Origin: Pseudomonas sp. BP8
GTDB taxonomy: Bacteria; Pseudomonadota; Gammaproteobacteria; Pseudomonadales; Pseudomonadaceae
DNA: 64,000 nt
NCBI RefSeq assembly: GCF_017875955.1
Contig: NZ_JAGINK010000001.1
Coordinates: forward strand, 5,610,501-5,674,500
Direction of reading: 5' to 3'
The notes under the pieces were generated by a model, which ran no database searches, was not told the DNA's origin, and worked only from the letters and a program-made list of their open reading frames with translations. Made by a program: the position numbers and the translations under genes. Below are positions 25,459 through 34,673 of the stretch, one piece after another; position 1 is the first letter of the stretch; each line of letters opens with the position of its first letter.

Positions 25459-26904
25459 ATGACCACCCCACACCTGATGAAACTGCTCGGCCTGTCCGCC
25501 GCCCTCCTGGCCATCAGCCAGGGCGTGCGCGCCGATCAAGTGCAGGCACCGAGCTTCAGCGCCGAGCCTTGCTGCCAGCTGTGCCCCGAAGCGCACGACG
25601 CCAGCCGCTACACCACCCGCTACCAGCAGAACTTCACCACGCTGGTGCAGGCTCAGGGCGACTGGCTGTTCCGTACCCGCGAAGACCTGCGCACCGAGTT
25701 CGACACCAGCGCCGCTGGCTACCAGCGCCTGCAGCAGGTACACGACGCGTTCAAGAAGCGCGGCGTCGAGCTGGTAGTGGTCTACCAGCCAACCCGCGGT
25801 CTGGTGAACCGCAACATGCTCAAGCCGCAAGAAAAAGCCGCCTTCGATTACCAAAAAGCCGTAGCCAACTATCAGGCCATGCTCCAGCGCTTCGCCAAGA
25901 TGGGCTACAACGTGCCTGACCTGACCCCGCTGACCAACGAGCAACTGGCCGCCGCCGACCAGGGCAAAGACTTCTACTTCCGTGGCGACCAGCACTGGAC
26001 CCCTTACGGCGCCGAGCGTGCGGCAAAAATCGTGGCTGACACGGTGCACAAGATGCCCGCCTTCGAGGGCATCCCGCGCAAGGAATTCGAGACCCACAAG
26101 TCGGGCCGCATGGGCAAGACCGGCACCCTGCACAACGTCGCCGGCCAGCTCTGCAACACCAGCTACGCGGTGCAGTACATGGACCAGTTCGCCACCGAAC
26201 CGAAAGGCTCGGCCGGCGGCGGCGACGACCTGTTCGGTGACGGCGGCAATGCCGAAATCACCCTGGTCGGCACCAGCCACAGCGGCAAGAACTACAACTT
26301 CTCGGGCTTCCTCGAGCAGTACATCGGCGCCGACGTGCTCAACGTCGCCTTCCCCGGTGGTGGCCTGGAAGGCGCGATGATCCAGTACCTGGGCAGCGAA
26401 GAATTCCAGAAGAACCCGCCGAAGATCCTCATCTGGGAGTTCTCGCCGCTGTATCGCCTCGACCAGGAAACCATCTGGCGGCAGATCCTCGGCCTGCTCG
26501 ACAACGGTTGCGACGATCGCCCGGCGCAGCTGAGCGCCAGCGCCACGCTCAAGCCCGGCACCAACGAGCTGATGGTCAATGGCAAAGGCGGCGTGATCAA
26601 AGACCTGGTCAACCGCAACCTGCAGATGGACATCAAGTTCGAAGACACCTCGGTCAAGGTCCTGCAGGCCACCTTGTGGTACCTCAATGGCCGCCACGAG
26701 GACATCAAGATCGAGAAACCGGAGACCTCCGACACCGACGGCCGCTTCGTCTTCCAGCTGCGTGAAGACGAGGACTGGGCCACCCAGAACCTGCTGGCGC
26801 TGGAAGTCCAAGGGCCGGAAAAAGGCACGCAGAAAGTCGAGGCCAAACTCTGCAAACGCAACAACTTCGCCAGCCCCGCGCACACCGCGCACGCTGGCCA
26901 GTGA
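25459..26904 (+). CDS. algX: Alginate O-acetyltransferase AlgX
   Basis: 481-residue periplasmic acetyltransferase that transfers acetyl groups onto mannuronate; it has an N-terminal SGNH-like domain and a C-terminal carbohydrate-binding module. Asp177-x-His179 are in GDQHWTP and the serine motif GTSHS is at 271-275. ATG 25459 was chosen because AAGGAAG at 25444-25450 is 8 nt away; ATG 25453 would be only 2 nt from it. The gene lies 13 bp after algG, and the protein acts with AlgG, AlgK and AlgL in the periplasm. Confidence 0.96.
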   Translation: MTTPHLMKLLGLSAALLAISQGVRADQVQAPSFSAEPCCQLCPEAHDASRYTTRYQQNFTTLVQAQGDWLFRTREDLRTEFDTSAAGYQRLQQVHDAFKKRGVELVVVYQPTRGLVNRNMLKPQEKAAFDYQKAVANYQAMLQRFAKMGYNVPDLTPLTNEQLAAADQGKDFYFRGDQHWTPYGAERAAKIVADTVHKMPAFEGIPRKEFETHKSGRMGKTGTLHNVAGQLCNTSYAVQYMDQFATEPKGSAGGGDDLFGDGGNAEITLVGTSHSGKNYNFSGFLEQYIGADVLNVAFPGGGLEGAMIQYLGSEEFQKNPPKILIWEFSPLYRLDQETIWRQILGLLDNGCDDRPAQLSASATLKPGTNELMVNGKGGVIKDLVNRNLQMDIKFEDTSVKVLQATLWYLNGRHEDIKIEKPETSDTDGRFVFQLREDEDWATQNLLALEVQGPEKGTQKVEAKLCKRNNFASPAHTAHAGQ

Positions 26905-26912
26905 GGCGAATC

Positions 26913-28016
26913 ATGACCAAGACAGGCAGAACCTTCGCACCCGCCCTGCTCGCCCTGGCACTGTTTGGCAGCGCCGCGCATGCCGCGCTGGTGCCGCCGC
27001 AGGGTTACTACGGCGGGATCGAGAAGCTCAAGACCACAGACGGCAAGTTCCGCTGTGAAGCCGCGCCGCAGCCGTACACCGGTGCGCTGCAGTTTCGCAG
27101 CAAGTACGAAGGCTCGGACAAGGCCCGCGCGACCCTCAACGTCGACTCGGAACAAGCTTTCCGCGACTCCACCGCGCAGATCACCACGCTGGAGAAAGGC
27201 ATCAGCAAGATGGTCGGCCAGTACATGCGCGACGGCCGTCCGGCCCAGCTCGACTGCGCGCTGACCTGGCTCGGCACCTGGGCCCGCGCCGACGCCTTGA
27301 TGTCGACCGACTACAACCACACCGGCAAGTCCATGCGCAAATGGGCGCTGGGCAGCATGAGCGGCTCGTGGCTGCGGCTGAAGTTTTCCAACTCGCAGCC
27401 GCTGGCCGCGCACCAGGCCGAGGCCGAAGTCATCGAAAAATGGTTTGCCCGCCTGGCCGAGCAGACCGTGCGTGACTGGAGCGACCTGCCACTGGAGAAG
27501 ATCAACAACCACAGCTACTGGGCGGCCTGGTCGGTGATGGCCACCGCCGTTGCCACCGACCGCCGCGACCTGTTCGACTGGGCAGTGAAGGAATACCGGG
27601 TCGGCGCCAACCAGGTCGACGAGCAGGGCTTCTTGCCCAACGAGCTCAAGCGCAAGCAGCGCGCGCTGGCCTATCACAACTATGCCCTGCCGCCGCTGGC
27701 GATGATCGCCAGCTTCGCTCAGGTCAATGGCGTCGACGTACGCGGTGAGAACAACAACGCCCTGCAGCGCCTGGCCCAACGGGTTCTGGCCGGGTCGAAA
27801 GACCCCAGCGCGTTCAAGACCCGCAACGGCGAGAAGCAGGACATGAAAGACCTCAAGGTCGACAGCAAGTACGCGTGGATGGAGCCGTACTGCAGCCTCT
27901 ATGCGTGCAACAGCGACACCCTGCAGCGCAAGCGCGGTATGCAGCCATTCGACACATTCCGCCTCGGCGGCAACCTGACCCGGGTCTATGACCCGAGTGC
28001 GGCAAGCAAGCAATAG
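26913..28016 (+). CDS. algL: Poly-mannuronate lyase AlgL
   Basis: 367-residue periplasmic polysaccharide lyase (PL5) that cleaves mannuronate linkages by beta-elimination and clears polymer that escapes into the periplasm. A signal peptide (LLALALFGSAAHA) precedes the alpha/alpha-barrel, with the catalytic-region motifs WLGTWARADAL, KINNHSYWAAW (Asn/His/Tyr) and the conserved tail MEPYCSLY. ATG 26913 has GAGGCG 5 nt upstream; the earlier GTG 26901 is less likely. A class 2 REP pair follows, the only REP pair sitting between two genes of the operon. Confidence 0.96.
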   Translation: MTKTGRTFAPALLALALFGSAAHAALVPPQGYYGGIEKLKTTDGKFRCEAAPQPYTGALQFRSKYEGSDKARATLNVDSEQAFRDSTAQITTLEKGISKMVGQYMRDGRPAQLDCALTWLGTWARADALMSTDYNHTGKSMRKWALGSMSGSWLRLKFSNSQPLAAHQAEAEVIEKWFARLAEQTVRDWSDLPLEKINNHSYWAAWSVMATAVATDRRDLFDWAVKEYRVGANQVDEQGFLPNELKRKQRALAYHNYALPPLAMIASFAQVNGVDVRGENNNALQRLAQRVLAGSKDPSAFKTRNGEKQDMKDLKVDSKYAWMEPYCSLYACNSDTLQRKRGMQPFDTFRLGGNLTRVYDPSAASKQ

Positions 28017-28027
28017 CGTCGACCCAG

Positions 28028-28143
28028 GGGCCGCGGCGCGGCCCATCGCGACCCAAGGCCGCTCCCACAGGTTCCGCGCAGGACCTGACACAACGGAGAA
28101 CCTGTGGGAGCGGCCTTGGGTCGCGATCGAGGGCGAAGCCCTC
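28028..28143. repeat. REP pair (class 2) between algL and algI
   Basis: Inverted class 2 REPs (CCAAGGCCGCTCCCACAGG at about 28053-28071 and its reverse complement at 28101-28119) are each flanked outwardly by a small hairpin module (GGCCGCGGCGCGGCC; GAGGGCGAAGCCCTC). They fill part of the 222-bp gap, the largest inside the alginate operon. Confidence 0.9.
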
Positions 28144-28238
28144 GCCAGGGATAGTGAGTGAAAAGGTTTCTCCAGCATGTCGCTGGGGGGTTTGGGGGGC
28201 TGCTGCCCCGGCTACGTACAACCATCAGGAGAACCGGG

Positions 28239-29696
28239 ATGGTCTTCTCGTCAAACGTGTTCCTGTTCCTGTTCTTGCCGATCTTCCTCGGCCTGTATTA
28301 CTTGAGCGGGCAACGCTATCGCAACCTGCTGCTGCTGGTCGCCAGCTACATCTTCTACGCCTGGTGGCGGGTGGACTTTCTCGCCCTGTTCGCCGGGGTC
28401 ACACTGTGGAACTACTGGATCGGCCTCAAGGTGGGTGCCGCCGGCGTGCGCACCAAGCCGGCCCAGCGCTGGCTGCTGCTCGGCGTCGGTGTCGACCTGG
28501 CGATCCTCGGCTACTTCAAGTACGCCAACTTCGGCGTCGACAGCCTCAACGCGATCATCGCCTCGTTCGGCCTCGAGCCGTTCATCATCACCCACGTGCT
28601 GCTGCCGATCGGTATCTCGTTCTACATCTTCGAGTCGATCAGCTACATCATCGATGTGTACCGCGGCGATACCCCGGCCACCCGCAACCTGATCGACTTC
28701 GCGGCGTTCGTGGCGATCTTCCCGCACCTGATCGCAGGCCCCGTGCTGCGCTTCAAGGACCTGGTCGACCAGTTCAACAACCGCACCCACACCCTGGACA
28801 AGTTCTCCGAAGGCTGCACCCGCTTCATGCAGGGCTTCATCAAGAAAGTGTTCATCGCCGACACCCTGGCGGTGGTCGCCGACCATTGTTTCGCCTTGCA
28901 GAACCCGACCACCGGCGATGCCTGGCTGGGCGCACTGGCCTACACCGCGCAGCTGTACTTCGACTTCTCCGGCTACAGCGACATGGCCATCGGCCTCGGC
29001 CTGATGATGGGCTTCCGCTTCATGGAGAACTTCAAGCAGCCGTACATCAGCCAGTCGATTACCGAGTTCTGGCGGCGCTGGCACATCAGCCTGTCGACCT
29101 GGCTGCGTGACTACCTGTACATCACCCTGGGCGGCAACCGCAAAGGCACCTTCAATACCTACCGCAACCTGTTCCTGACCATGTTGCTGGGCGGCCTGTG
29201 GCACGGCGCCAACTTCACCTACATCATCTGGGGCGCCTGGCACGGCATGTGGCTGGCGATCGAACGCGCACTGGGCCTGGACACCAACCCGCAGCGCTTC
29301 AACCCGGTCAAATGGGCCTTCACCTTCCTCCTGGTGGTGGTCGGCTGGGTGATCTTCCGCGCCGAGAACCTGCACGTCGCCGGCCGTATGTACGGCGCCA
29401 TGTTCAGCTTCGGCGACTGGCAGCTGTCGGAACTCAACCGGGCCAATCTCACCGGCCTGCAAGTGGCAACGATGTTTGTCGCCTACGCGACCCTGGCGTT
29501 CTTCGGCCTGCGCGACTTCTACCGCAATGCCAAGCCGACGCCCAAGGCTACCCCTGTGCAAGTCAACGCTGACGGCTCGCTCGGCCTCGACTGGACCCGG
29601 GTGATGACCCGCGCCCTGGTCCTGCTGCTGTTTGTCGCCTCGGTGCTCAAGCTCTCGGCGCAGAGCTACTCGCCATTCCTCTACTTCCAGTTCTGA
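28239..29696 (+). CDS. algI: Alginate O-acetylation membrane protein AlgI (MBOAT)
   Basis: 485-residue inner-membrane MBOAT acyltransferase that passes acetyl groups across the membrane to AlgJ/AlgX. Multiple membrane segments begin at once (VFLFLFLPIFLGLYYL). The conserved motifs are FWRRWHISLSTWLRDYLY (His 282) and the invariant MBOAT histidine H322 in GGLWHGANF, numbered as in P. aeruginosa AlgI. ATG 28239 was chosen because AGGAGA lies at 28227-28232; upstream in-frame codons read through intergenic DNA. It is the first gene after the algL-algI REP gap. Confidence 0.96.
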   Translation: MVFSSNVFLFLFLPIFLGLYYLSGQRYRNLLLLVASYIFYAWWRVDFLALFAGVTLWNYWIGLKVGAAGVRTKPAQRWLLLGVGVDLAILGYFKYANFGVDSLNAIIASFGLEPFIITHVLLPIGISFYIFESISYIIDVYRGDTPATRNLIDFAAFVAIFPHLIAGPVLRFKDLVDQFNNRTHTLDKFSEGCTRFMQGFIKKVFIADTLAVVADHCFALQNPTTGDAWLGALAYTAQLYFDFSGYSDMAIGLGLMMGFRFMENFKQPYISQSITEFWRRWHISLSTWLRDYLYITLGGNRKGTFNTYRNLFLTMLLGGLWHGANFTYIIWGAWHGMWLAIERALGLDTNPQRFNPVKWAFTFLLVVVGWVIFRAENLHVAGRMYGAMFSFGDWQLSELNRANLTGLQVATMFVAYATLAFFGLRDFYRNAKPTPKATPVQVNADGSLGLDWTRVMTRALVLLLFVASVLKLSAQSYSPFLYFQF

Positions 29697-29709
29697 GGCA
29701 CGGACGACC

Positions 29710-30867
29710 ATGACCCGGACATTACGCATCACCTACTCCCTGACCTTCCTCGGCCTGCTCACCGGCCTGGGCGTGTGGTCACTGAGCGGCGCCTCGAGCT
29801 TCCAGCGCACCGAGCAGATGACCGTGCTCAACGGCAAGCTGGCCAAGGCCGCCGAGACCCACTACGACGAGCAGTTCCCGATCAAGCGGATCGGCACCAA
29901 CCTCTGGGCCGCGCTCGACTTCAAGCTGTTCAACGAAGGCCGCCCCGGCGTCGTGCTGGGCCGCGAGCAGTGGCTGTTCAGCGATGAAGAGTTCAAGCCC
30001 ACCGCCGGCGCCGAGCAACTGATGCAGGAAAACCTCGCGCTGATCCGCGGCGTGCGCGACACCCTGCAGCGCCAGGGCAGCCAACTGGTGCTGGCGATCA
30101 TCCCGGCCAAGGCGCGGATCTATTCCGAGTACATCGGCCAGGAGGCGCCGGCCAGCCTCCACGCCGACCTGTTCAACCAGTTCCACGCCCAGGCCCGCCA
30201 GGCCAACGTGTTCGCTCCCGACCTGCAGGCGCCGATGGCCGAGGCCAAGGCCCGCGGCCAGGTGTTCCTGCGCACCGACACGCACTGGACACCGCTCGGT
30301 GCCGAGGTCGCAGCGCAGACCGTGGCTGCCGCCGTGGCGCGCCAGAGCCTGCTCAGTGGCGAGCCGCAGGCGTACATCACCGAGGCCGGCAGCACCACGC
30401 CCTATAAAGGCGACCTGACCAACTTCCTGCCACTCGACCCGCTGTTCAGCAACCTGCTGCCGACGCCGGACAACCTCCAGCAGCGCACCACCCGTCCGGC
30501 TCAGGCCGCGGCCGAGAGCGACGACGCGCTGTTCGCCGACAGCCAGATCCCGGTGGCGCTGGTCGGCACCAGCTACAGCGCCAACCCGCACTGGAACTTC
30601 CTCGGTGCCCTGCAGCAAGCGCTGCACAGCGACGTCGCCAACTACGCCGAAGACGGCCACGGGCCGTTGCTGCCAATGCTCAAGTACCTGCAAAGCGACG
30701 CCTTCAAGAACGCCGCGCCACAAGTGGTGGTGTGGGAATTCCCCGAACGTTATCTGCCGATGAAAAACGACCTCAGCGGGTTTGATCCGCAGTGGATCGC
30801 CCAACTGAAAAACACCCGTAAATCCGAAGAAAACCTGGCCCTGTCGTCCAACCGGGCGAACCATTGA
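29710..30867 (+). CDS. algJ: Alginate O-acetyltransferase AlgJ
   Basis: 385-residue periplasmic-facing, membrane-anchored acetylesterase/acetyltransferase of the SGNH-like ALGX/ALGJ family. It takes acetyl from AlgI and relays it to AlgX. The signal-anchor is near residues 5-26 (ITYSLTFLGLLTGLGVWSL). Asp190-Thr-His192 are in RTDTHWTPLG and Ser288 is within GTSYS (286-290), the same numbering as the characterised protein. The ATG at 29710 follows algI by 13 bp. Confidence 0.95.
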   Translation: MTRTLRITYSLTFLGLLTGLGVWSLSGASSFQRTEQMTVLNGKLAKAAETHYDEQFPIKRIGTNLWAALDFKLFNEGRPGVVLGREQWLFSDEEFKPTAGAEQLMQENLALIRGVRDTLQRQGSQLVLAIIPAKARIYSEYIGQEAPASLHADLFNQFHAQARQANVFAPDLQAPMAEAKARGQVFLRTDTHWTPLGAEVAAQTVAAAVARQSLLSGEPQAYITEAGSTTPYKGDLTNFLPLDPLFSNLLPTPDNLQQRTTRPAQAAAESDDALFADSQIPVALVGTSYSANPHWNFLGALQQALHSDVANYAEDGHGPLLPMLKYLQSDAFKNAAPQVVVWEFPERYLPMKNDLSGFDPQWIAQLKNTRKSEENLALSSNRANH

Positions 30868-30884
30868 AAGAGAGGAACACGCAC

Positions 30885-31541
30885 ATGACCACCAAGCCAT
30901 CTTTTGCCAAAGCCCTCACCCTCGCCGCCGGGCTCTCCCTCTCGGCGCTGGCCTCGGTGCAGGCCTTCGCCGGTGCCGACGCGGCGCTGTACGGCCCGAG
31001 CGCGCCGAAAGGCTCGACCTTCGTACGCCTGTACAACGCCAGCAGCGCACCTACCGCCGCCAGCGTCGGCAACACCCAGATCAAGCAGGTCGGCGCCCAG
31101 GCGAGCAGCGACTTCAGCTTCCTCCCGGGCGGCGACTACACCGCCCAGGTCGCCGGTAAGTCGGTGCCGGTCAAACTCGCCTCCGACAAGTACTACACCC
31201 TGGTCAACAACAGCGGCGGCAACCCGCAGCTGATCGAAGAACCACCGTTCAAGAACAAGCAGAAAGCCCTGGTCCGCGTGCAAAACCTCACTGACCAGTC
31301 GCTGACCCTGAAGACCGCCGACGGCAAGACCGAAGTGGTCAAGCCGGTGGCCGCCAACGGCCGCGGCGAGCGTGAAATCAATCCGGTCAAGGTCAACCTG
31401 GCCCTGTACCAAGGCGACAAGAAAGTCGGCGACGTGAAACCCGTCGCCCTCGAGCGCGGCGAAGCCGCCGTGCTCTACGTCACCGGTTCGGGCAGCAGCC
31501 TGGCGCCGGTGTGGGTAACTCGTCCTGTGGCTAGCAACTGA
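30885..31541 (+). CDS. algF: Alginate O-acetylation adaptor AlgF
   Basis: 218-residue periplasmic protein required for alginate acetylation, thought to bridge AlgJ and AlgX. A signal peptide (LTLAAGLSLSALASVQAFA) precedes two beta-sandwich-like domains with no catalytic residues. ATG 30885 has AGAGGAAC upstream at workable spacing; a TTG at 30864 that overlaps the algJ stop is also in frame. The next gene, algA, follows after 32 bp. Confidence 0.95.
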   Translation: MTTKPSFAKALTLAAGLSLSALASVQAFAGADAALYGPSAPKGSTFVRLYNASSAPTAASVGNTQIKQVGAQASSDFSFLPGGDYTAQVAGKSVPVKLASDKYYTLVNNSGGNPQLIEEPPFKNKQKALVRVQNLTDQSLTLKTADGKTEVVKPVAANGRGEREINPVKVNLALYQGDKKVGDVKPVALERGEAAVLYVTGSGSSLAPVWVTRPVASN

Positions 31542-31573
31542 TCACTGCCTCTATCAACCTTTGGAGAAACATC

Positions 31574-33028
31574 ATGATTCCGGTAATTCTTTCTGGTGGT
31601 AGCGGTTCGCGTCTGTGGCCTCTGTCGCGCAAGCAGTTCCCCAAGCAGTTCCTGGCCCTGACCGGTGAACACACGCTGTTCCAGCAAACCCTCGAACGCC
31701 TGGTGTTCGACGGCATGCAGGCGCCGATCGTGGTCTGCAACAAAGACCACAAGTTCATCGTCCAGGAGCAGCTCGGCGCGCTCAACCTGCAGACCCAGGC
31801 GATCCTGATGGAGCCATTCGGGCGCAATACCGCGCCGGCGGTAGCAATCACCGCGATGAAGCTGGTCAATGAAGGTAGCGACGAGTTGATGCTGGTGCTC
31901 CCGGCCGACCACGTGATCGATGACCAGAAGGCCCTGCAGCGCGCCCTGGCCCTGGCCACGGTGGCCGCCGAGCGCGGCGAGATGGTGTTGTTCGGCGTGC
32001 CGGCAACCAAGCCGGAAACCGGCTATGGCTACATCCGCTCCAGCCAGGACGCGCTGCTCCCCGAGGGCGTGGCGCGGGTGGCGCAGTTCGTCGAGAAGCC
32101 GGATGAAAAGCGCGCTACCGAGTTTGTCCGAGCCGGCGGTTACTTCTGGAACAGCGGCATGTTCCTGTTCCGCGCCAGCCGCTTCCTCGAAGAGTTGAAG
32201 AAGCACGAGCCGGACATCTACGACACCTGCCTGATGGCCCTGGAGCGCAGCGTCGAAGACGGCGACACCCTGAGCATCGACGAAGCCACCTTCGCCTGCT
32301 GCCCGGACAACTCGATCGACTACGCGGTGATGGAAAAGACCCAGCGCGCCTGTGTCGTGCCACTGTCGGCCGGCTGGAGCGATGTCGGTTGCTGGTCGTC
32401 GCTGTGGGACGTGCATGAGAAAGACGTCCACGGCAACGTCACCAAGGGCGACGTGGTGGTGCAGGACAGCCGCAACTGCATGATCCACGGCAACGGCAAG
32501 CTGGTGTCGGTGATCGGCCTGGAGAACATCGTCGTGGTCGAAACCAAGGACGCCATGATGATCGCCCACAAGGACAAGGTCCAAGGCGTCAAGCAGATGG
32601 TCAACACCCTCGACAAGCAAGGCCGCAGCGAGACCCAGAACCACCTTGAGGTGTATCGCCCATGGGGCTCGTACGACTCGGTGGACATGGGCGGGCGCTT
32701 CCAGGTCAAGCATATCACCGTCAAGCCGGGCGCCAGCCTGTCGCTGCAGATGCACCACCACCGCGCCGAGCACTGGATCGTGGTATCCGGCACAGCCGAA
32801 GTGACCTGTGACGAGAACGTGTTCCTGCTCACCGAGAACCAGTCGACCTATATCCCGATTGCCTCGGTGCACCGCCTGCGCAACCCGGGCAAGATCCCGC
32901 TGGAGATCATTGAAGTGCAGTCCGGGAGCTACCTGGGTGAGGATGACATCGAGCGCTTCGAAGACGTCTACGGCCGCAGCGCGACGCCGATCGAACGCGG
33001 CATTTCGGTGAAGACCATCGCCCAATAA
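31574..33028 (+). CDS. algA: Bifunctional mannose-6-phosphate isomerase/mannose-1-phosphate guanylyltransferase AlgA
   Basis: 484-residue cytoplasmic type II PMI-GMP enzyme that makes mannose 6-phosphate from fructose 6-phosphate and GDP-mannose from mannose 1-phosphate. The N-terminal nucleotidyltransferase has GGSGSRLWPLSRKQFPKQ at 8-25 and FVEKPDEK. The C-terminal cupin isomerase has QMHHHRAEHWIVVSGTA with the metal-binding His cluster. It is the last gene of the operon and supplies the precursor for AlgD, the first. A class 2 REP pair follows immediately and probably marks the operon end. Confidence 0.97.
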   Translation: MIPVILSGGSGSRLWPLSRKQFPKQFLALTGEHTLFQQTLERLVFDGMQAPIVVCNKDHKFIVQEQLGALNLQTQAILMEPFGRNTAPAVAITAMKLVNEGSDELMLVLPADHVIDDQKALQRALALATVAAERGEMVLFGVPATKPETGYGYIRSSQDALLPEGVARVAQFVEKPDEKRATEFVRAGGYFWNSGMFLFRASRFLEELKKHEPDIYDTCLMALERSVEDGDTLSIDEATFACCPDNSIDYAVMEKTQRACVVPLSAGWSDVGCWSSLWDVHEKDVHGNVTKGDVVVQDSRNCMIHGNGKLVSVIGLENIVVVETKDAMMIAHKDKVQGVKQMVNTLDKQGRSETQNHLEVYRPWGSYDSVDMGGRFQVKHITVKPGASLSLQMHHHRAEHWIVVSGTAEVTCDENVFLLTENQSTYIPIASVHRLRNPGKIPLEIIEVQSGSYLGEDDIERFEDVYGRSATPIERGISVKTIAQ

Positions 33029-33035
33029 ACCACTG

Positions 33036-33137
33036 GGGCCGCTCTGCGGCCCATCGCGACACAAGGCCGCCCCCACAGAATATGCGCACTCGCTGTGGGA
33101 GCGGCCTTGTGTCGCGAATGGAGGGCGCAGCCCTCCC
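33036..33137. repeat. REP pair (class 2) at the 3' end of the alginate operon
   Basis: Inverted class 2 REPs with flanking hairpin modules (GGGCCGCTCTGCGGCCC and GAGGGCGCAGCCCTC) begin 8 bp after the algA stop. Confidence 0.9.
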
Positions 33138-33207
33138 AGCTTTTGAGCCCACCCCAATTACCAGCTAGGATGGTCAAACCCGCCCAACCTAGGCTTGTCC
33201 CCCCAAA

Positions 33208-33672
33208 ATGATCATCGGCGCCCTGCTCATTCTCACCTGGCTGGTCCTGCTCCTGCGCTACCCGGCCAAGGCCTTGCCGATTTCCCTCGCTGCCGTCTGC
33301 GGCCTGGGCCTGGTCGCCCTGTTCGTCGCCTGGCAAGACACCCGCGAATCCTCACAGCTGGCCCGCCTTGACCTGCGCCTGACCTACGCCCCGGATCAAT
33401 GCCCCGCCGACCGCCCCCTGCGCGTGACCATGAAAAACACCAACAAGGCCCCGCTGACCGAACTGCGCTGGCGCGTGGGCGCGTATGCGCCGGGCGATTC
33501 GGTCAACCTTGCCGAGAACACCTACAGTGCACCGCGCTACCGTGGCCCTGGCGATTTGCAGCCGGGTACTGAGTGGAGCGACTGCCTGCCATTGCCGCCG
33601 CTGCGCTCAGGGTATCGGCCGCAGACGCTGGAGTTTCGCGCGGAACATCTGCAGGGTACATTCGCCAATTGA
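33208..33672 (+). CDS. Small membrane-anchored protein of unknown function
   Basis: 154-residue protein with two hydrophobic segments at the N-terminus (IIGALLILTWLVLLLRY and LPISLAAVCGLGLVALFVAW) and a soluble domain of about 105 residues. That domain appears beta-rich and has a pair of Cys (DQCPADRP and SDCLPLPP). Proteins of this kind are sometimes labelled multidrug transporter in Pseudomonas databases, but two segments are too few for a transporter and I see no transport motif. No clear Shine-Dalgarno precedes ATG 33208. It lies alone between two REP pairs. Confidence 0.7.
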   Translation: MIIGALLILTWLVLLLRYPAKALPISLAAVCGLGLVALFVAWQDTRESSQLARLDLRLTYAPDQCPADRPLRVTMKNTNKAPLTELRWRVGAYAPGDSVNLAENTYSAPRYRGPGDLQPGTEWSDCLPLPPLRSGYRPQTLEFRAEHLQGTFAN

Positions 33673-33682
33673 TGGGTTGCCG

Positions 33683-33788
33683 GTCATGGCCTCTTCGCGG
33701 GGCAAGCCCGCTCCTACAGGGATTGCGCTTACCTCTGGCACGGCGCGGTACCTGTAGGAGCGGGCTTGCCCCGCGAAGAGGCCATGAC
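33683..33788. repeat. REP pair (class 1), near-perfect extended palindrome
   Basis: Inverted REPs at about 33688-33720 and 33751-33783, with symmetry extending outward through GTCATGGCC and GGCCATGAC, separate the small membrane protein gene from the SDR gene on the same strand. Confidence 0.92.
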
Positions 33789-33825
33789 AGACGACACAAA
33801 CTTCAGCTGATAACAGGCCTCTCCC

Positions 33826-34650
33826 ATGCCCACCGTTCTGATCACCGGATGCTCCAGCGGCATCGGCCGCGCCCTGGCCAACACCTTTCGCGATGCTGGC
33901 CATGAAGTCTGGGCGACGGCGCGCAAGCCCGAAGATGTCGCGCAATTGGCCGCTGCGGGATTTGCCGCACGGCAACTGGATGTCAACAACGGCGATGAGC
34001 TGGCCCGTCTGGCCGAAGAGCTGCAGGACCGCCACGGCGGCCTCGACATCCTCATCAACAACGCCGGCTACGGCGCCATGGGGCCGCTGCTCGATGGCGG
34101 CGTCGAGGCCATGCGCCAACAGTTCGAGACCAATGTGTTCGCCGTGGTCGGGGTGACCCGCGCGCTGTTCCCGCTGCTGCGCCGTAACCGCGGACTGGTG
34201 GTGAATATCGGCAGTGTGTCCGGCGTGCTGGTGACACCGTTCGCCGGTGCCTACTGCGCCTCGAAGGCAGCAGTGCATGCCTTGAGCGACGCGCTGCGCC
34301 TGGAGTTGGCGCCGTTTGGCATCCGCGTCATGGAAGTGCAGCCGGGGGCGATTGCCTCGCAGTTTGCCAGTAACGCTCAGCAGCAGGCGGACCAGGTGCT
34401 GGCAGCAGAGTCGCCGTGGTGGCCGCTGCGCGAATACATCCAGGCGCGGGCGCGGGCTTCGCAAGACAAGCCGACCCCGGCAGCCGAATTTGCCCAAGGG
34501 GTGCTGGCAGCCGCGCGCAAGACGCCGGTGCCTGTGCTGGTGCGCTTGGGCAATGGCAGCACGGCGCTGCCGTTGCTGGCGCGGTTGCTGCCACAACGGT
34601 TGCTCGACAAGGTCTTGCGCAAGCGCTTTGGTTTACTGCGGCCGCTGTGA
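33826..34650 (+). CDS. Short-chain dehydrogenase/reductase (SDR)
   Basis: 274-residue classical SDR oxidoreductase. It has the nucleotide-binding motif TGCSSGIG (near 7-14), NNAGYG (NNAG motif), the catalytic Ser in NIGSVSG and Tyr-x-x-x-Lys in AYCASKAA. The absence of a basic residue after the first strand and the presence of ATARKPED leave cofactor choice open, with NADP likely. The tail resembles SDRs acting on lipophilic or retinol-like substrates, but the substrate is unknown. It lies alone on the plus strand, convergent with the efflux operon. Confidence 0.9.
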   Translation: MPTVLITGCSSGIGRALANTFRDAGHEVWATARKPEDVAQLAAAGFAARQLDVNNGDELARLAEELQDRHGGLDILINNAGYGAMGPLLDGGVEAMRQQFETNVFAVVGVTRALFPLLRRNRGLVVNIGSVSGVLVTPFAGAYCASKAAVHALSDALRLELAPFGIRVMEVQPGAIASQFASNAQQQADQVLAAESPWWPLREYIQARARASQDKPTPAAEFAQGVLAAARKTPVPVLVRLGNGSTALPLLARLLPQRLLDKVLRKRFGLLRPL

Positions 34651-34673
34651 GGCTGCAGCACAGCCATCAACCC

